Shown: positions 45,193 to 56,250 of the stretch, one piece after another
Layout of the letters: each line of letters begins with the position of its first letter
Position numbering within the stretch: position 1 is the stretch's first letter
Source of the DNA: Gibbula magus
Lineage: Eukaryota; Mollusca; Gastropoda; Trochida; Trochidae
NCBI GenBank assembly: GCA_936450465.1
Contig: OW388299.1
Coordinates: 38,637,548 to 38,701,547, forward strand
DNA length: 64,000 nucleotides
Direction: 5' to 3'
Program-made: the position numbers and the translations under genes
The notes under the pieces: generated by a model
The model's input: only the letters and a program-made list of their open reading frames with translations
What the model was told of the DNA's origin: nothing
Databases searched by the model: none

Positions 45193-47020
45193 GATAGAAG
45201 ACAGCAAGATACCGTTGAGTCGAGTATAAGATGGCAAACAGGAAGTGAAACAAGTATAATGTTATACCTGGGTAGGAGAGTATCATCAGAGTGATTGATC
45301 TCAACGAGTGAAAGGATTGTGTGCGTGTGAATATATTTGTACACCTCACATGGGATAGGGTTGGTATCAGTGTTCAACTTACAATACTATAACTGTCATA
45401 CTCAACACAGGCCAATCTCATACCTCGCTGTGTTCTTGATCTGAGTACTGCTCGTAAGGGGTCAGGTTTTGTGACTTTTCTCTCCAGCCAATCAGCGACG
45501 AGGCCAGGAAGTTGTAAGATTGATTAAAAATCTGAGCTTTGTAGTGATTGGTTGAATATAAGCAAGGTGAAAGGTCTCATTCAAGGTCACAAGGCATGAT
45601 CCCTACAAGCAGTTCTCGGGTAAAAAAAAGTAGCAAGGTATGAATTTATACTTTCGTTCTGATTTTAATGAGATTGAACACAAGCCATCATCTAATCACT
45701 TAACATATGATGCTCTTTGGTCACTTCCATGATACAGCGTAAATAGTGTATTGAACTTTTGCAAGGTAGAAAATGGAGCCGTCACTCCTTATATGGTATT
45801 TGCATTGAGCATTTAGTTGGCCTTTTGTCTGAAACTCTCATTCTGGACAAAATAATTTTGTTACAATTTATTGTGATTGGGCTTTAGGTCAAGATAAGAA
45901 TTCTTCATTTTGCACTCAATGGTAATGCTTGTTTTGACAATGATGTCTAAGTTTTGGCTAAGTGTTCTAAACATGCTCACTATATTGTTGAACGAACTCA
46001 TGAAGACTGTGATCCACATAATTATTACAATATTAAAGTAAACTTAGTGCTATGATTTTTGTATGTAGAAATTATTTTAGAATTTTTACTTTTAATGAAA
46101 ATAATGTTTAATGACTCATTGTCATATTTGATTGCAATTAAATGTTATGATTTTAAAGGCCTTCATATCATGAAAACTATTACCAAGTACTTTCTAAGAT
46201 AGAATCAAAGTAGAAACTTTTATCTTGTTTTAAATAAAGAACATCTATTCCCTGTTAAGAAATACAGTTTTTTGCTAGAAATTTCAACCACATTAGGAGC
46301 AAGATTTTAAAGCAATCTCATTTGGGCAGTCGATGGGGGCTCAAGTTCTTTACAGCTAACCATGTTTTGATTGATGATGGATTGCACTATGTGTAAGATA
46401 ATTATTTAATGCAATTTTAATTTATTTTATGACTTAGTTAACCCTTGTTAACAAATTTGATGCCTGTTTTATCGCTACAAAATCATTGGCATTTGCATTG
46501 CATGATGTTAAATGTTGATTGCCAATAATCATTGTTGATTTCATATGGTGTGATTTTGATTGACACTTGTCAATGTAATTGACATGCAAATGAAAAAGAG
46601 ACCTAGTCTGTGATTGTTCATAATATGTTCATAAATACACATTTCAAATGCTTGATAACAAATTTATCAAAGGGAGGTAACTCCTATCAAAGGGAGTTAA
46701 CTCCTGGAACACAACATTTTAAGGTTTGATTTTCATGAAAGATATGAATTTTGCTTGAAAGATACAAATTGATGTCATGTATATTTTAGCTGAAGATGCA
46801 ATTGACAGAATATGTGTCTAGAGTCTGCTATTTTTTTGAGTTTTTGTTTTTTTGATATTGAGATATTGTTTGAACATTGGGCCAATATAGATATCAAAAG
46901 TAGCTTTATTTCATTGATCATGCCATTGTTATTTTGTGTTCACACGTGAATCATCAAAAGTATCAGTTTTATCTTTATGCACATTTTAGCTTCCAGTTGA
47001 ATGAGAATGTTTTTTGTAAA
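45193..47020. other. Intergenic stretch, no gene recognised
   Basis: AT-rich with no convincing ORF. A small repeated palindrome-like AAAGGGAGGTAACTCC / AAAGGGAGTTAACTCC pair lies at about 46669-46704. Confidence 0.5.
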
Positions 47021-47023
47021 CCA

Positions 47024-47132
47024 GGGCCCATATTTTCGAAGCTCTCTTAGTGCTAAGATAGTCGTAAACCAATGTTAATGTATGGCACTTACAACTATCT
47101 TAGCGCTAAGAGAGCTTTGAAAATATGGGTCC
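47024..47132. repeat. 44-bp-arm hairpin with G-T pairs
   Basis: The left arm 47024-47067 and right arm 47089-47132 are inverted with four mismatches; three of the four become G-U pairs in RNA. The loop is about 21 bp. The core is GCTCTCTTAGTGCTAAGATAG. Probably a small foldback MITE. Confidence 0.88.
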
Positions 47133-47177
47133 TGTCTTTTATAAGATTTAAGGCATTGAGCACCATTGGAGGTAGTG

Positions 47178-47619
47178 CAGTCTGATTAAAATCGACCCTG
47201 TTCCCAGGAACAAAATCTGTAAAATAGTGCATATCGGGATACAAACTTATTCTATCAATTCCTCCCCACAAGGTCTGAGGACACCCTGAATAGGCGTTCT
47301 CTGTTCTCTACCAGTTTAGTGCAGACAGAACCCAATCAAATAACTGAGCAAGTACATCATAGTTTTTAAACGGTCTTTTTGAAAGCATTCAGAATCATTC
47401 GTTAACATGTTCCTAATGTTACAGAAACAGATGAAAGGATAGCTGTTTGGAGTTAAATGCTTTTGTTGGAGGTCTAGTGATTGGCTACCTGAATTGCAAC
47501 CATACGGATGGTCATCAGACTATGTGTTGAGGAAAACTTCGAACGATATCAGTTCGTATTCCGATAGATCATTTTGCAACTTTTATTCCTCGGGAAAACA
47601 GTCTATTTTTATCAGACTG
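47178..47619. mobile_element. MITE family A, copy with diverged 9-bp target duplication
   Basis: It starts CAGTCTGATTAAAATCGACC and ends TTTTTATCAGACTG. It is flanked by GAGGTAGTG (left) and GAGATAATG (right), 7 of 9 identical, which supports a 9-bp duplication seen exactly at 8587/9020. The body is inverted relative to the 8596 copy. Confidence 0.82.
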
Positions 47620-48504
47620 GAGATAATGCAAAGAAAATGCAAAGAAATTGTGTCTCCTTAATGACAATATCAATATATAATCAAAGTTATGAAAGTAAAA
47701 TGATGTATTGCCCCACAAATTTGGTCTGCTTTTTGGAAGCCCCCAGTGGTAATATATTCTACATTCATATTTTACAGTTAGAGAACTTTGAAACTGCGGG
47801 TCAGTAACATATTTAATCAGATTAATATGTTGACATTATTAAGCATACATCATTTTTTTTAAATTATCTTCTGAAATTTAAGTTCCTTAAATATTTTAAA
47901 TATTCATGTCATATTTGAAATACCTGCCTATATCAAAATGTTTCATCTTAGTTTATGCACGTTTGCTTGTTTGTTTGCGTTGCAGATTAACGAATCACAT
48001 TGATGAATAAATGATGGCATGAAAGAATATAGCTCTATTGAAAACCTGAGTGTTCAAATTTTGATGTTTTTAAATCTTTCCAAACTTTACAAAATTGAAG
48101 TCGGGTTTAACAATGATTTTAATATTTTGTATGAAGTTGTTGGTATTCTGAAAGCAATGACTCTAGAGTATAGAAGCTAATGAAGAAACGAATCATCAGA
48201 ATGTATAGTACTGGCCCCTCACGACTTGAAATTGCATATTTCAGTTCTGTCATTAAGCCATTTTATAACAAGTATTGATGTGCTGAAAATAAAAAAAATT
48301 ATAAAATAGTTTTGTTTTGGGTTATTTTTCTGAACTTTGTGTTAGCAATTTGTCCTCACTTGCATATATATATATCATCCCTCGCTGCAGGTTCCGAGTA
48401 AAGTGGGGACGGGGACGGGAAGGTATTCGGCATTGCATGTACATACACAATTGAATAACTTAACTATTTGCTGGATTCTTTTCATATTTTGCATATAGGA
48501 CTGT
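47620..48504. other. Intergenic stretch, no gene recognised
   Basis: AT-rich; a (TA)n tract at about 48365-48374. Nothing coding. Confidence 0.5.
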
Positions 48505-48513
48505 TCACCACAG

Positions 48514-48755
48514 GGGTGGAATAGTGCAGTGGTTAGAGCGTTAGGCTTCGGATCAAGAGGTCCGTGGTTCAATCCCACAGTAAGGTTTGGTCGCAATGCT
48601 ACACTGAATTTCAGTGCAGTACCATCCATGGTTCGCTAGTTCCAGCCGATGCTCGCAGATTTCACATAGCCACATGGTGTTGCAGGCTTTCTTCCTGCAA
48701 TAATACTAGCAGCCGTGATATATGTCTAATACTCTTGAAAGCTCACCTCACCTGA
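48514..48755 (+). mobile_element. tRNA-derived SINE, near-complete copy with 9-bp target duplication
   Basis: The head GGTGGAATAGTGCAGTGG (A-box-like) and GTGGTTCAATCCCAC (B-box) are clear, then the family body, ending in a CTCACCTCACC-type tail. It is flanked by TCACCACAG at 48505-48513 and 48756-48764. This is the best copy for defining the family. Confidence 0.9.
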
Positions 48756-48927
48756 TCACCACAGTGACAACCTGAGTTTTATACCTTGACCTTCATTTCA
48801 AGGTCACAATGAGACTACCATTTCCCACTTCTCACTTAATCCCTTGACTGCATTCTCTTTACATCTTACACAAAGCTTGTCAAGGGAAGATGCAGTCTGT
48901 GTCTGTGTACTAGATGTTGACGGAAAT

Positions 48928-49055
48928 TACCTTTTTAATGCCAGTCGATTCAATATAGTGACTATCTAAAGGTTAAAGTAGTGATTTGTTGAATAAAACT
49001 CCCTCAACCCCCTCGAGGTTCACTTTTTATGGTTGGAAAAGTGTATGTAATTTGG
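48928..49055. repeat. Diverged MITE B-related fragment
   Basis: GAAATTACCTTTTTAATGCCAGTCG and the next about 90 bp match 51837-51990 closely (shared AATATAGTGACTATCTAAAGG, CTCGAGGTTCACTT in separate blocks). Distant resemblance to MITE family B. Ends not resolved. Confidence 0.6.
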
Positions 49056-49419
49056 GATCCCGACTCGAATAGAGTAACCTGTAAATCACAGGAACTCTAC
49101 ATGTTTTGCTTACGTTGTCTACGTTTTAAATACGATATCGAGTTCCTGTGGAGAGAATGAGGTGCGCACTGCAATGCTGAAATGTAACTTCAATGCAAAG
49201 CCACAATAATGTTGAAGATCGACTCACTACAATAACATCATTCACCCTGTTTTAAGTGAAATATCTTTCAAAATGGCGTTTAATTCAATATCGCCTATCT
49301 CACTGGTTAATTACAGTGAAACGACCCAGTTCCAAGGTATACAAGCTGCAAAACATTGCATCTACCTTGACTACTGACAACCTCAATTTATTTCTCTCCA
49401 GGCGGTCTGAAGATCAGCT

Positions 49420-49685
49420 GCATGGGCGAATGTTCTGATGCCTGTTTAGTTCAGGCAAACCTCGTTGTTGTGGAGTCCGACAAATGGAGTTATTTGCCCC
49501 TAGGTTCTCGCACCGAAAGCATTTTGTTGGAAGCCTTGTGATTGACTAACATAACTTGTGTCAGAACCATCGCCTACATGGGCAGTCATCAGACCGGATG
49601 GAAAGGAAACCCAAAGCACATTGAGTTAGTAACCCGACAGAAGCAAACTTTTCCTCAGAACAGGGTCGATTTTAATCAAACATTA
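49420..49685. mobile_element. MITE family A, left-truncated copy
   Basis: From about 49485 (GGAGTTATTTGCCCCTAGG...CTCGCACCGAAAGC) to GGGTCGATTTTAATCAAAC it follows the family in inverted orientation. The other terminus is missing. Confidence 0.65.
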
Positions 49686-51756
49686 GCTCTTACTTACAAA
49701 CCAAAACACGTCCATTGCTCCTTATTTATTTATCGATAAAAGCAGATCAAAATGAATGAAGCGTCGTAATATATTACTTCTTGCAGCTTTGATTTAAACG
49801 AAATAGTGGAACTCGCACCGAGGGGTTTAAAGATAATAGAATCTCTCTGGAGTTTTTTCTCTGGTAATTCGTTTATTCATATAGACAATACTTTCAACTA
49901 AACAAAACACATAAGATTATTTCGAAGCGTCAACTACTTACTAAGATATGGCCATTCAAAGTGAGTAAAATTGGCCAGCTGATTATCCCAATCCTTAAAC
50001 AGTCTGCCGGGCCGCCGTTAGCGATGTGACGTCATACACAGGAGTTGCTTAATGAAATCCTTAGGCGATTTCTCGATTTTCGTCGATAATTCGTTTAAAA
50101 CATAATAAGAACGTTTCGACATTACAGGTTTCCGGAAGAATGGGTATCTGTGCGTCCGTTGGGAGTAATTTCGGAGTTTTTGGAGTATTTTTCGATATTC
50201 TATCACCGATTTTAGATTTGTTCTTTTCCCAATCGGGTGGAGTGTTAGGTTATCTAATAGGCTACAAAAGGTTTTGAAATGAATAACTGACAATTCAAAA
50301 ATAAAAAAATACCATCGGATGATTTTTTAAATTATAACGTCATTTTTAGTTTTTTTTTTGTTGTGCTTGATTTTGTGTTTGAAGAGGCGTATCGTTTCAA
50401 ATCTACTGCATCATTATTTCTCATGGTGACTTTATATTGCTAATAGAATAGTTGCATTATAACTAACAAAATCAAATCATTTTCATCATTGTTACTGGTT
50501 TACACATTTTTTAAATACAAATATTCGGGCTATCTTTAAATCTATATATAGTCGTGTGCATATACAATTACTTAGATTCGGTGTAATACCACTGACCTAA
50601 CATAAACATTCATTAGATTATAGCATTGCATGAGCTTTACTAAAAATCATCAGACTTTCTCATTTTCCTAGCATGATATAAAACAGGCCATTTTATATTG
50701 CATGTATTGTTTGGTGGTCAATTCATGTGTTTTGGAAATAAAATAATGTTTAAATCACATCGGATAAAAATATGGAAAATGAATCTTTCCTATTTTCAAA
50801 TGAAAGAATTGGAACTATAGAACTTTGATCAACTCGCCATGGCCTTGTGTTGTTTGGTTTGCAATTTAAAAAAATATTACTCAGGCTTTAGTTCAGTCGT
50901 GTAGATTTCCCCTCTTATTTAATATTTGTCGAAGTTAGAGTGTCAATAACGCAACTACATCACTTATTACACATCGTTACATTGATAAACAAAAATGGAC
51001 GAATGTGAAAATACAAATTATTCAACATACCCATGAGTCAATGAATGAGGCGTGTTAACATCGTTACAATTTGTATGAAATGTGTAATAGATCTCTGAGA
51101 CGTTTGAACATCATCATCATCTCACATGCGTGCCGCCGCCATATTGGGCAATGATAAGAATTGTTTCATAACACATTGCAGAATTACGGGTCCAGCAATG
51201 GTCGCATCACGTATTAAACAGTGTTGACATCTGCTGCAATTTGTAGTACGTTTTACGGGGCGTGTATATATGTAATTTTGTTGTATAAGGACAACGGTAA
51301 ATATGTTATTTAAGCAGTTATGTAAGGCTAATTCTAGTGGATTCTGTCAATAGACGCCAAGCGACTCCTGTGTATTACGTCACAAGGCCTAGCACTCATC
51401 AGCATTCGCTCTCGCCTAAAGTTTTACGAGGCGTAATTAAGCGGCGTTCTAAAAAGGCCTTATAAAAGGTGTTTATTGGTTGAATTGACATATATCAAGT
51501 GGAATCCTTGTCATCTTTGAATATGCTTGAATAAAAACCGAAAAGTGATATGGTCGAGGTTTGTGGATCTTTAATCGTGAAATTTGAATAAAACCGTATT
51601 CAGAATGAAAACAATTTTGGTGCGCAAAATCTGTTAATAATTGACAATTTTAAGTAATTCTCTTTTGCGAGAAAGTGGTACTAAGTTGAAAGGGTGATTG
51701 ACGAAGTGGTCACTTTAGTAGTGAGCCTCGAATTGAAACACCTGCAACTCATTTAA
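49686..51756. other. Intergenic stretch with a small ORF and a CpG-containing island
   Basis: A 91-codon minus-strand ORF (50018-50293) is basic (S-V-I-E-Y-R-K-I-L-Q-K-L-R) but unrecognised. Near 51120-51150 GCCGCCATATT is a YY1-like site on the minus strand, within locally less AT-rich sequence up to about 51440. This could be an unrecognised first exon or promoter on the minus strand; evidence is weak. Confidence 0.25.
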
Positions 51757-51990
51757 AGGAACATTCCGCGTGTGCTGTTGAAACCCCATATGCTTAACGT
51801 TATAAATAGTGTTTTTTAATCGAGAAGTACTCAGAAATTACCTTTTTAATGCTAGTCGATTCAATATAGTGACTATCTAAAGGTGAAAGTAGCGATTTGT
51901 TGAATAACTCCACAATTACTGTTCCATAGTTTACAGTGATTCTTCGAAATACACAGCCAACCCTCTCGAGGTTCACTTCTCATGGTTGGA
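51757..51990. repeat. Diverged MITE B-related fragment beginning at TTAA
   Basis: After TTAA (51753-51756) it reads AGGAACATTCCGCGTGTG, then AACGTTATAAATAGTG and ATCGAGAAGTACT, which are family B internal landmarks. Then it matches 48928-49055. The right terminus was not found. Confidence 0.6.
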
Positions 51991-52033
51991 TTATTCCTCT
52001 TATCTGACAAAAGCATGAGCAATTCCATGTTTT

Positions 52034-52440
52034 CCCCACAGAGGTTTCCCCCTTCAGATTTCTGATCCTAACCTATGTTCCAAATGGCCTGAATCCAGAA
52101 ATGGAGTGTCCTGATTGGTTGCAATTGAATCTAGTTTCATTCAGCGACGTTGTTGTAAAAGTGACATTTGTCTATGACACGTCATAAGGATAAAACTAAT
52201 CGTAAGATAAATGTTTTCTTTATTTTACGGGGCTTTCCTCGAAATATGCTATTTGATTTTGTGAAAACAGTTGATCATAAACATGCTTATAAATGAAGAA
52301 CACCATATGGAAAAGCAGGGATACAGTATATGGTTCCCCTTTTCCCCGCTAGGCGATTTTGCTGGAGCCTTGAAATTCAGGCCATGTAGAAATGAGGTCA
52401 GGATCGGAAATCTGAAGGGAGTAGCCTCGAGCTCTGTGGG
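52034..52440. mobile_element. Inverted-repeat element, ends CCCACAGAG
   Basis: CCCCACAGAG...CCTTCAGATTTCTGATCCT (52034-52069) is inverted at 52400-52440. About 407 bp. Short relatives with the same ends occur at 60061-60145 and, one end only, at about 61434-61466. Confidence 0.65.
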
Positions 52441-53083
52441 AAGAGAATGGAGCCATTCGCGACACACAATAAAAATCATGCCCAAAAGTTTACATTTACC
52501 CCAACGCAAATTCAATATGTTAATGGACATTTGGACATTTTGACATAGTGTCGGATAAGGAATCAAAGCGAACGGCAAACAAAAATGTGTACTCGATTGT
52601 TCAAATGAGAAAAAAACATATAACAATATAAGCTTTAGATAAAATGTCTCTAGAAAGTTCATCTGACCTTAAAACGCCCAACTACTGAAAGTTGACATTG
52701 AGCAAAGAATTTTTGCAAAGTCCTGGATTGGAATATAGTTCTGTAATTGTTAAGTTTAATACTTTCACACCATAACACTATTTCCTTTTAAACATATTTG
52801 TTGCAAAATTACGGCCATCTCAGCAATACTAAAAATACAATGTGATTATGTCGGGCGCAAAATATTACTGGGCTCATGCCGGTCCCTTTTTCCTACGCTT
52901 GGTCCCCCAAATGGTAGAAGACATATGGTCAGATTTTCCTTCAATTGTAGACATTTATATAATCTATTTACTCACTAATTCCCTTTTTACATGCACACTT
53001 TACTCCTATGAGTCTATTTACACCCAGGAGTATATTTACTCCTAGGAGTAAAATTATATTTACTTTACATTTCATTGGAATTT
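52441..53083. other. Spacer, no gene recognised; left LINE target duplication at its end
   Basis: AT-rich. 53030-53054 contains a TTTACTCCTAGGAGTAAA palindrome and related ACTCCT blocks. TCATTGGAATTT at 53072-53083 is the left target duplication of the LINE. Confidence 0.55.
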
Positions 53084-53590
53084 AAGTCAAGTCTGAAAAA
53101 GGTTGGTGTATATGGCAAATTTTATAACATTCTTTCATCAATGTATGGTACATTATCTGCTTGTGTCAGAACATCTCATGGTCCTTCAAGTTATTTTGAT
53201 TGTAGTATTGGTACTAGGCAAGGTTGCACCCTTAGCCCTCAATTGTTTATTATTTTTTTTATGAATCAGCTTATGGAAAGTATGGAGCAATTTGGGGGCC
53301 AGGGTATTTTCATTTCTCCTGATGTAAATAATTTGTATGCTCTTATGTTTGCTGATGACGTTTCCTCAGTCGCAGATACTGCTCTTCAGTTACAGAAGAA
53401 GATTCATGGTCTTGAACATTTTTGTCAACTTACTGGTATGAAGGTCAACATTGATGTGACTAAAATTATAGTTTTCAGGAATAGTGGTCCTCTTAGAAAG
53501 TATGAAAAATGGTTCCTTTATGGTCAAAGGTTGGAAGTTGTTTCACACTACAGGTATTTAGGTCTTGTATTCACCCCTAGGCTAGTTTGA
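53084..53590 (+). pseudogene. LINE reverse-transcriptase fragment
   Basis: An open frame of about 168 codons containing GTRQGCTLSPQLF (RT motif B-like), MFADD (active-site motif C, F in place of the usual Y), a G-M-K-V-N block and YRYLGLVF. It lacks the N-terminal fingers and the endonuclease. It ends at a stop, after which the next frames (53673-53870, with ILCYGSEIWG) continue the same protein with frame changes. Confidence 0.9.
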
Positions 53591-53672
53591 ACTAAATCTC
53601 AGATTACTTTGGGTTCTCAAGCTAATAAAGCCCTTATGGTTATATATAGGTACCAAAAAAAGAGTAGGTTAT

Positions 53673-53875
53673 TTGTCATGTGTGGATCTTTTTAGAATAT
53701 TTGATGCTATGGTTAAACCTATTTTATGCTATGGGTCAGAAATTTGGGGTGTCACTTACAGTAAAATCATTGAACACATCCAGATTAAAACATGCAAATC
53801 CTTTTTAAAAGTAGGTAAAAATACTTGTTACAATGTGGTTTTTGGTGAATGTGGCAGATTCCCTCTTTAACTTAC
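53673..53875 (+). pseudogene. LINE post-RT fragment
   Basis: MVKPILCYGSEIWG and a block ending KSFLKVG match the region after the RT palm in LINE proteins (P.L.YG.E.W...). It is frameshifted relative to the upstream RT fragment. Confidence 0.85.
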
Positions 53876-54024
53876 TTATATGACAAGGGCAATTAAATTT
53901 TTGTGTAGACTTTTAACTCTTCCAAGTTCAAGGCTATCTCATCAGTTTTATTTAATATCAGGATTATTTTATTTAAATATGGCTTTGGTTTTACTTGGAT
54001 TTCTCAGGATATTGGCAATGTTAA

Positions 54025-54380
54025 AGGGGCAGTAGCACGTTGTTTCCCTCAAATAAGTCGATGAAATGTATTTGAAATACAATGTCACCAATAGTAAAAT
54101 ACCCTTCTCTCTTCGGAAAATCAAATTAAAAATGAGTGTACATGTTTCGGTAAAGCCATGGGAATCGTTTTTTGTAATACCAAATAATAAATTGTGTTCA
54201 CAATAAAATGGCCGCCATGCAATTTTTGCTGTATACGCAACATAGTTTTTACCACTACAGATAATTTGTTTGTGTTATAAGATGTTTTTACTCTCTAAAG
54301 TTAATTTAAATGACATAAACTATCATTATAAATGGGAAATTTGAACAAATAAATTTTGAAAAAAACGTGCTACTGCCCCT
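54025..54380. mobile_element. MITE family C, 356 bp, TTAA target duplication, nested in the LINE
   Basis: Perfect 17-bp inverted termini AGGGGCAGTAGCACGTT / AACGTGCTACTGCCCCT, flanked by TTAA (54021-54024, 54381-54384). Removing it and one TTAA restores the LINE reading across the site. The interior differs from family B. Confidence 0.93.
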
Positions 54381-54458
54381 TTAAGAGTTTTATTTCTGTA
54401 TTTAAACAAAGACTTTCTGATAATCTTTCACAAGATTGGTATTCATCCCTTCATTTTT

Positions 54459-55777
54459 AGCTCATCAGGCCTGAAAGGCCCGATGGGCTTATGGCATGGG
54501 ATGTCGTCCGTCCGTCCGTCCGTCCGTTAACTTTTCACTTTTTCGACTTCTTCTCCAGAACCAATGTGTCTAGAGAGCTGAAACTTTATGTACAGACTCC
54601 TTGGTCAATGGGGATTCTAAATTGTAGATTTGGTGACCCTGTGACCCCAAATAAGGGCCCCAGGGGTCATAACCTTAAAAGCTATTTTCATCTTCTTCTC
54701 CAGAACCAATGACTCCAGAGAGCTGAAATTTTATGTACAGACTCCTTGACTGATGGGAATTCTAAATTGTAGATTTAGTAACCCTGTGACCCCAAATAAG
54801 GGCCACAGGGGTCACAACCTAAAAATCATTTTTCATCTTTTTCTCCAGTCCGAAAAGCTCTAGAAAACTGAAATGTTATGTACAGACTCTTTGGCCAATG
54901 GGGATTCTAAATTGTAGATTTGGTGATCTTGTGACCCCAAATATGGATCACAGGGGTAATCACTTAAAACAGCTGTTATAATGAACTGTGAAGATAATGA
55001 GATTTTATGTGCACGTCATATGTCAGCTTAAGAGTAATACTACATTATGGACATGTTTGATGTAATCAATGTGAAATAAGAACTTTTGAATAGCCTGTGA
55101 ACTGAATATTGTGACAGGATGCATAGGAAAAAAATTAAAAAGGGTTAACAAATGCTTTATTTTACATTAGATATGTGAACTAAATATGACTGGTGATGAA
55201 GTAAGATAAGACTATTAAAACTAGCTACATGAGTTTGTGATACCACATCTTCTTTTCCAATAAAGAAAAATAAATAAAGATGGGGAAAACAAAATTTAAA
55301 ATATATAATTTACTGGCTGTGAGTCCAGGGTCTGCATGTTGCATAATTGCAGGTGTTGACCTGGGGAGTGACCACTCCCTGGCAGAGATGCAAACAGCAG
55401 CTTGCTAATACACGGAGGTTTCAGGTTACTTCTCTGCTGTGTTACTGATTTAGTCATACACTCAGATGCTCAATAGAATTTATTAATTAAATATTGAAAA
55501 GGATCCTATGAAACTATGAGCCTATGAGAAACAGGATTTTTAGAAACAAATAGGGGTTCTTTTTCATTATGTAATAAATGTTGATAATTCCAGGATAAAA
55601 ATAGGAAGTAAAACAATAAACTGCAAAGGTCTACATTATTTATAATGAATATGGATTAATGTGTAATTGATAATAAATTTGATGACTGAGCAATGACTTA
55701 TTATGTGATATCTTAACCTTTTCCTAAGGGATAATTAATAACATGATTCCTGATGAGCTTCAGAGCCAGTGGCTCTA
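54459..55777. mobile_element. Element with AGCTCATCAGG inverted ends, nested in the LINE
   Basis: The left end AGCTCATCAGGCCTGAAAGG and the right end CCTGATGAGCT are inverted. Both termini hold small hairpins (GGCCTGAAAGGCC; AGAGCCAGTGGCTCT). An ATTTTT lies on each side. The interior begins with (CGTC)n, then has three tandem units of about 145 bp (54548-54970). No transposase. An end-only relative lies at 42700-42756. Confidence 0.7.
54548..54970. repeat. Three tandem units of about 145 bp
   Basis: TTCTTCTCCAGAA at 54548 and 54693 and a TTTTCTCCAG variant at about 54838 begin three parallel units, each containing TTATGTACAGACTC and GGGATTCTAAATTGTAGATT (imperfectly in places) and GTGACCCCAAATA. 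Confidence 0.85.
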
Positions 55778-56238
55778 TTTTTTAAGTCCCTCCTGAATGT
55801 TGAAACATGTCTCAGTTTGGATATCCCCCTTATTTAAAAAAATGTTTGATACATTTTAGATGTGGTAGATTTAAACTTAGTTCAGAGACTGGTAGATACA
55901 GCAAGGTCCCCTATGAATTAAGAGAGTTTATACTTTTTGTATAAAATCTAATCTTAATCAAATTGAAGATGAAGTACATGTCCTACTTTATTGTGAGGCT
56001 TACCTAGAAATAAGGAATATATTTCTTGATAAATATTTGAGACACCCATTATCACAATACAGTTTTGTTAATCTCATGTATTTACCAAATATAAATGTTA
56101 TAAATAATTAATGCCTATGTTTATATCATGCAAGAAAAATAAAAACAATTCTGATGTTTTTTTGTAAAGCTGTTTGGTATATGTCTGTATTTTGGGCCAA
56201 TGGCCTTTTACTGAATAAAATGTATGTCTGTCTGTGTA
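55778..56238 (+). pseudogene. LINE C-terminal fragment and 3' end
   Basis: Multiple frames together read RCGRFKLSSETGRYSK, IEDEVH and LLYCEAYLEIR, the Cys/His tail of the LINE. It ends after an AATAAA (about 56215) with a short GTCT-type tail directly before the right target duplication. Confidence 0.75.
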
Positions 56239-56250
56239 TCATTGGAATTT

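Larger units (their letters stand above)
53084..56238 (+). mobile_element. LINE relic with two nested insertions and a 12-bp target duplication
   Basis: Flanked by TCATTGGAATTT at 53072-53083 and 56239-56250. LINE sequence occupies 53084-54024, 54381-about 54458 and about 55778-56238. The gaps are a 356-bp MITE (54025-54380) and an element of about 1.3 kb (about 54459-55777). The protein read across the gaps resembles the LINE tail at 11179-11943 (WYSSL against WYSDL; RCGRFKLSSETGRYSK against RCGNLPINIERGRYTK; IEDEVH against IEDEIH). It is 5' truncated and inactivated by frameshifts and stops. Confidence 0.85.
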
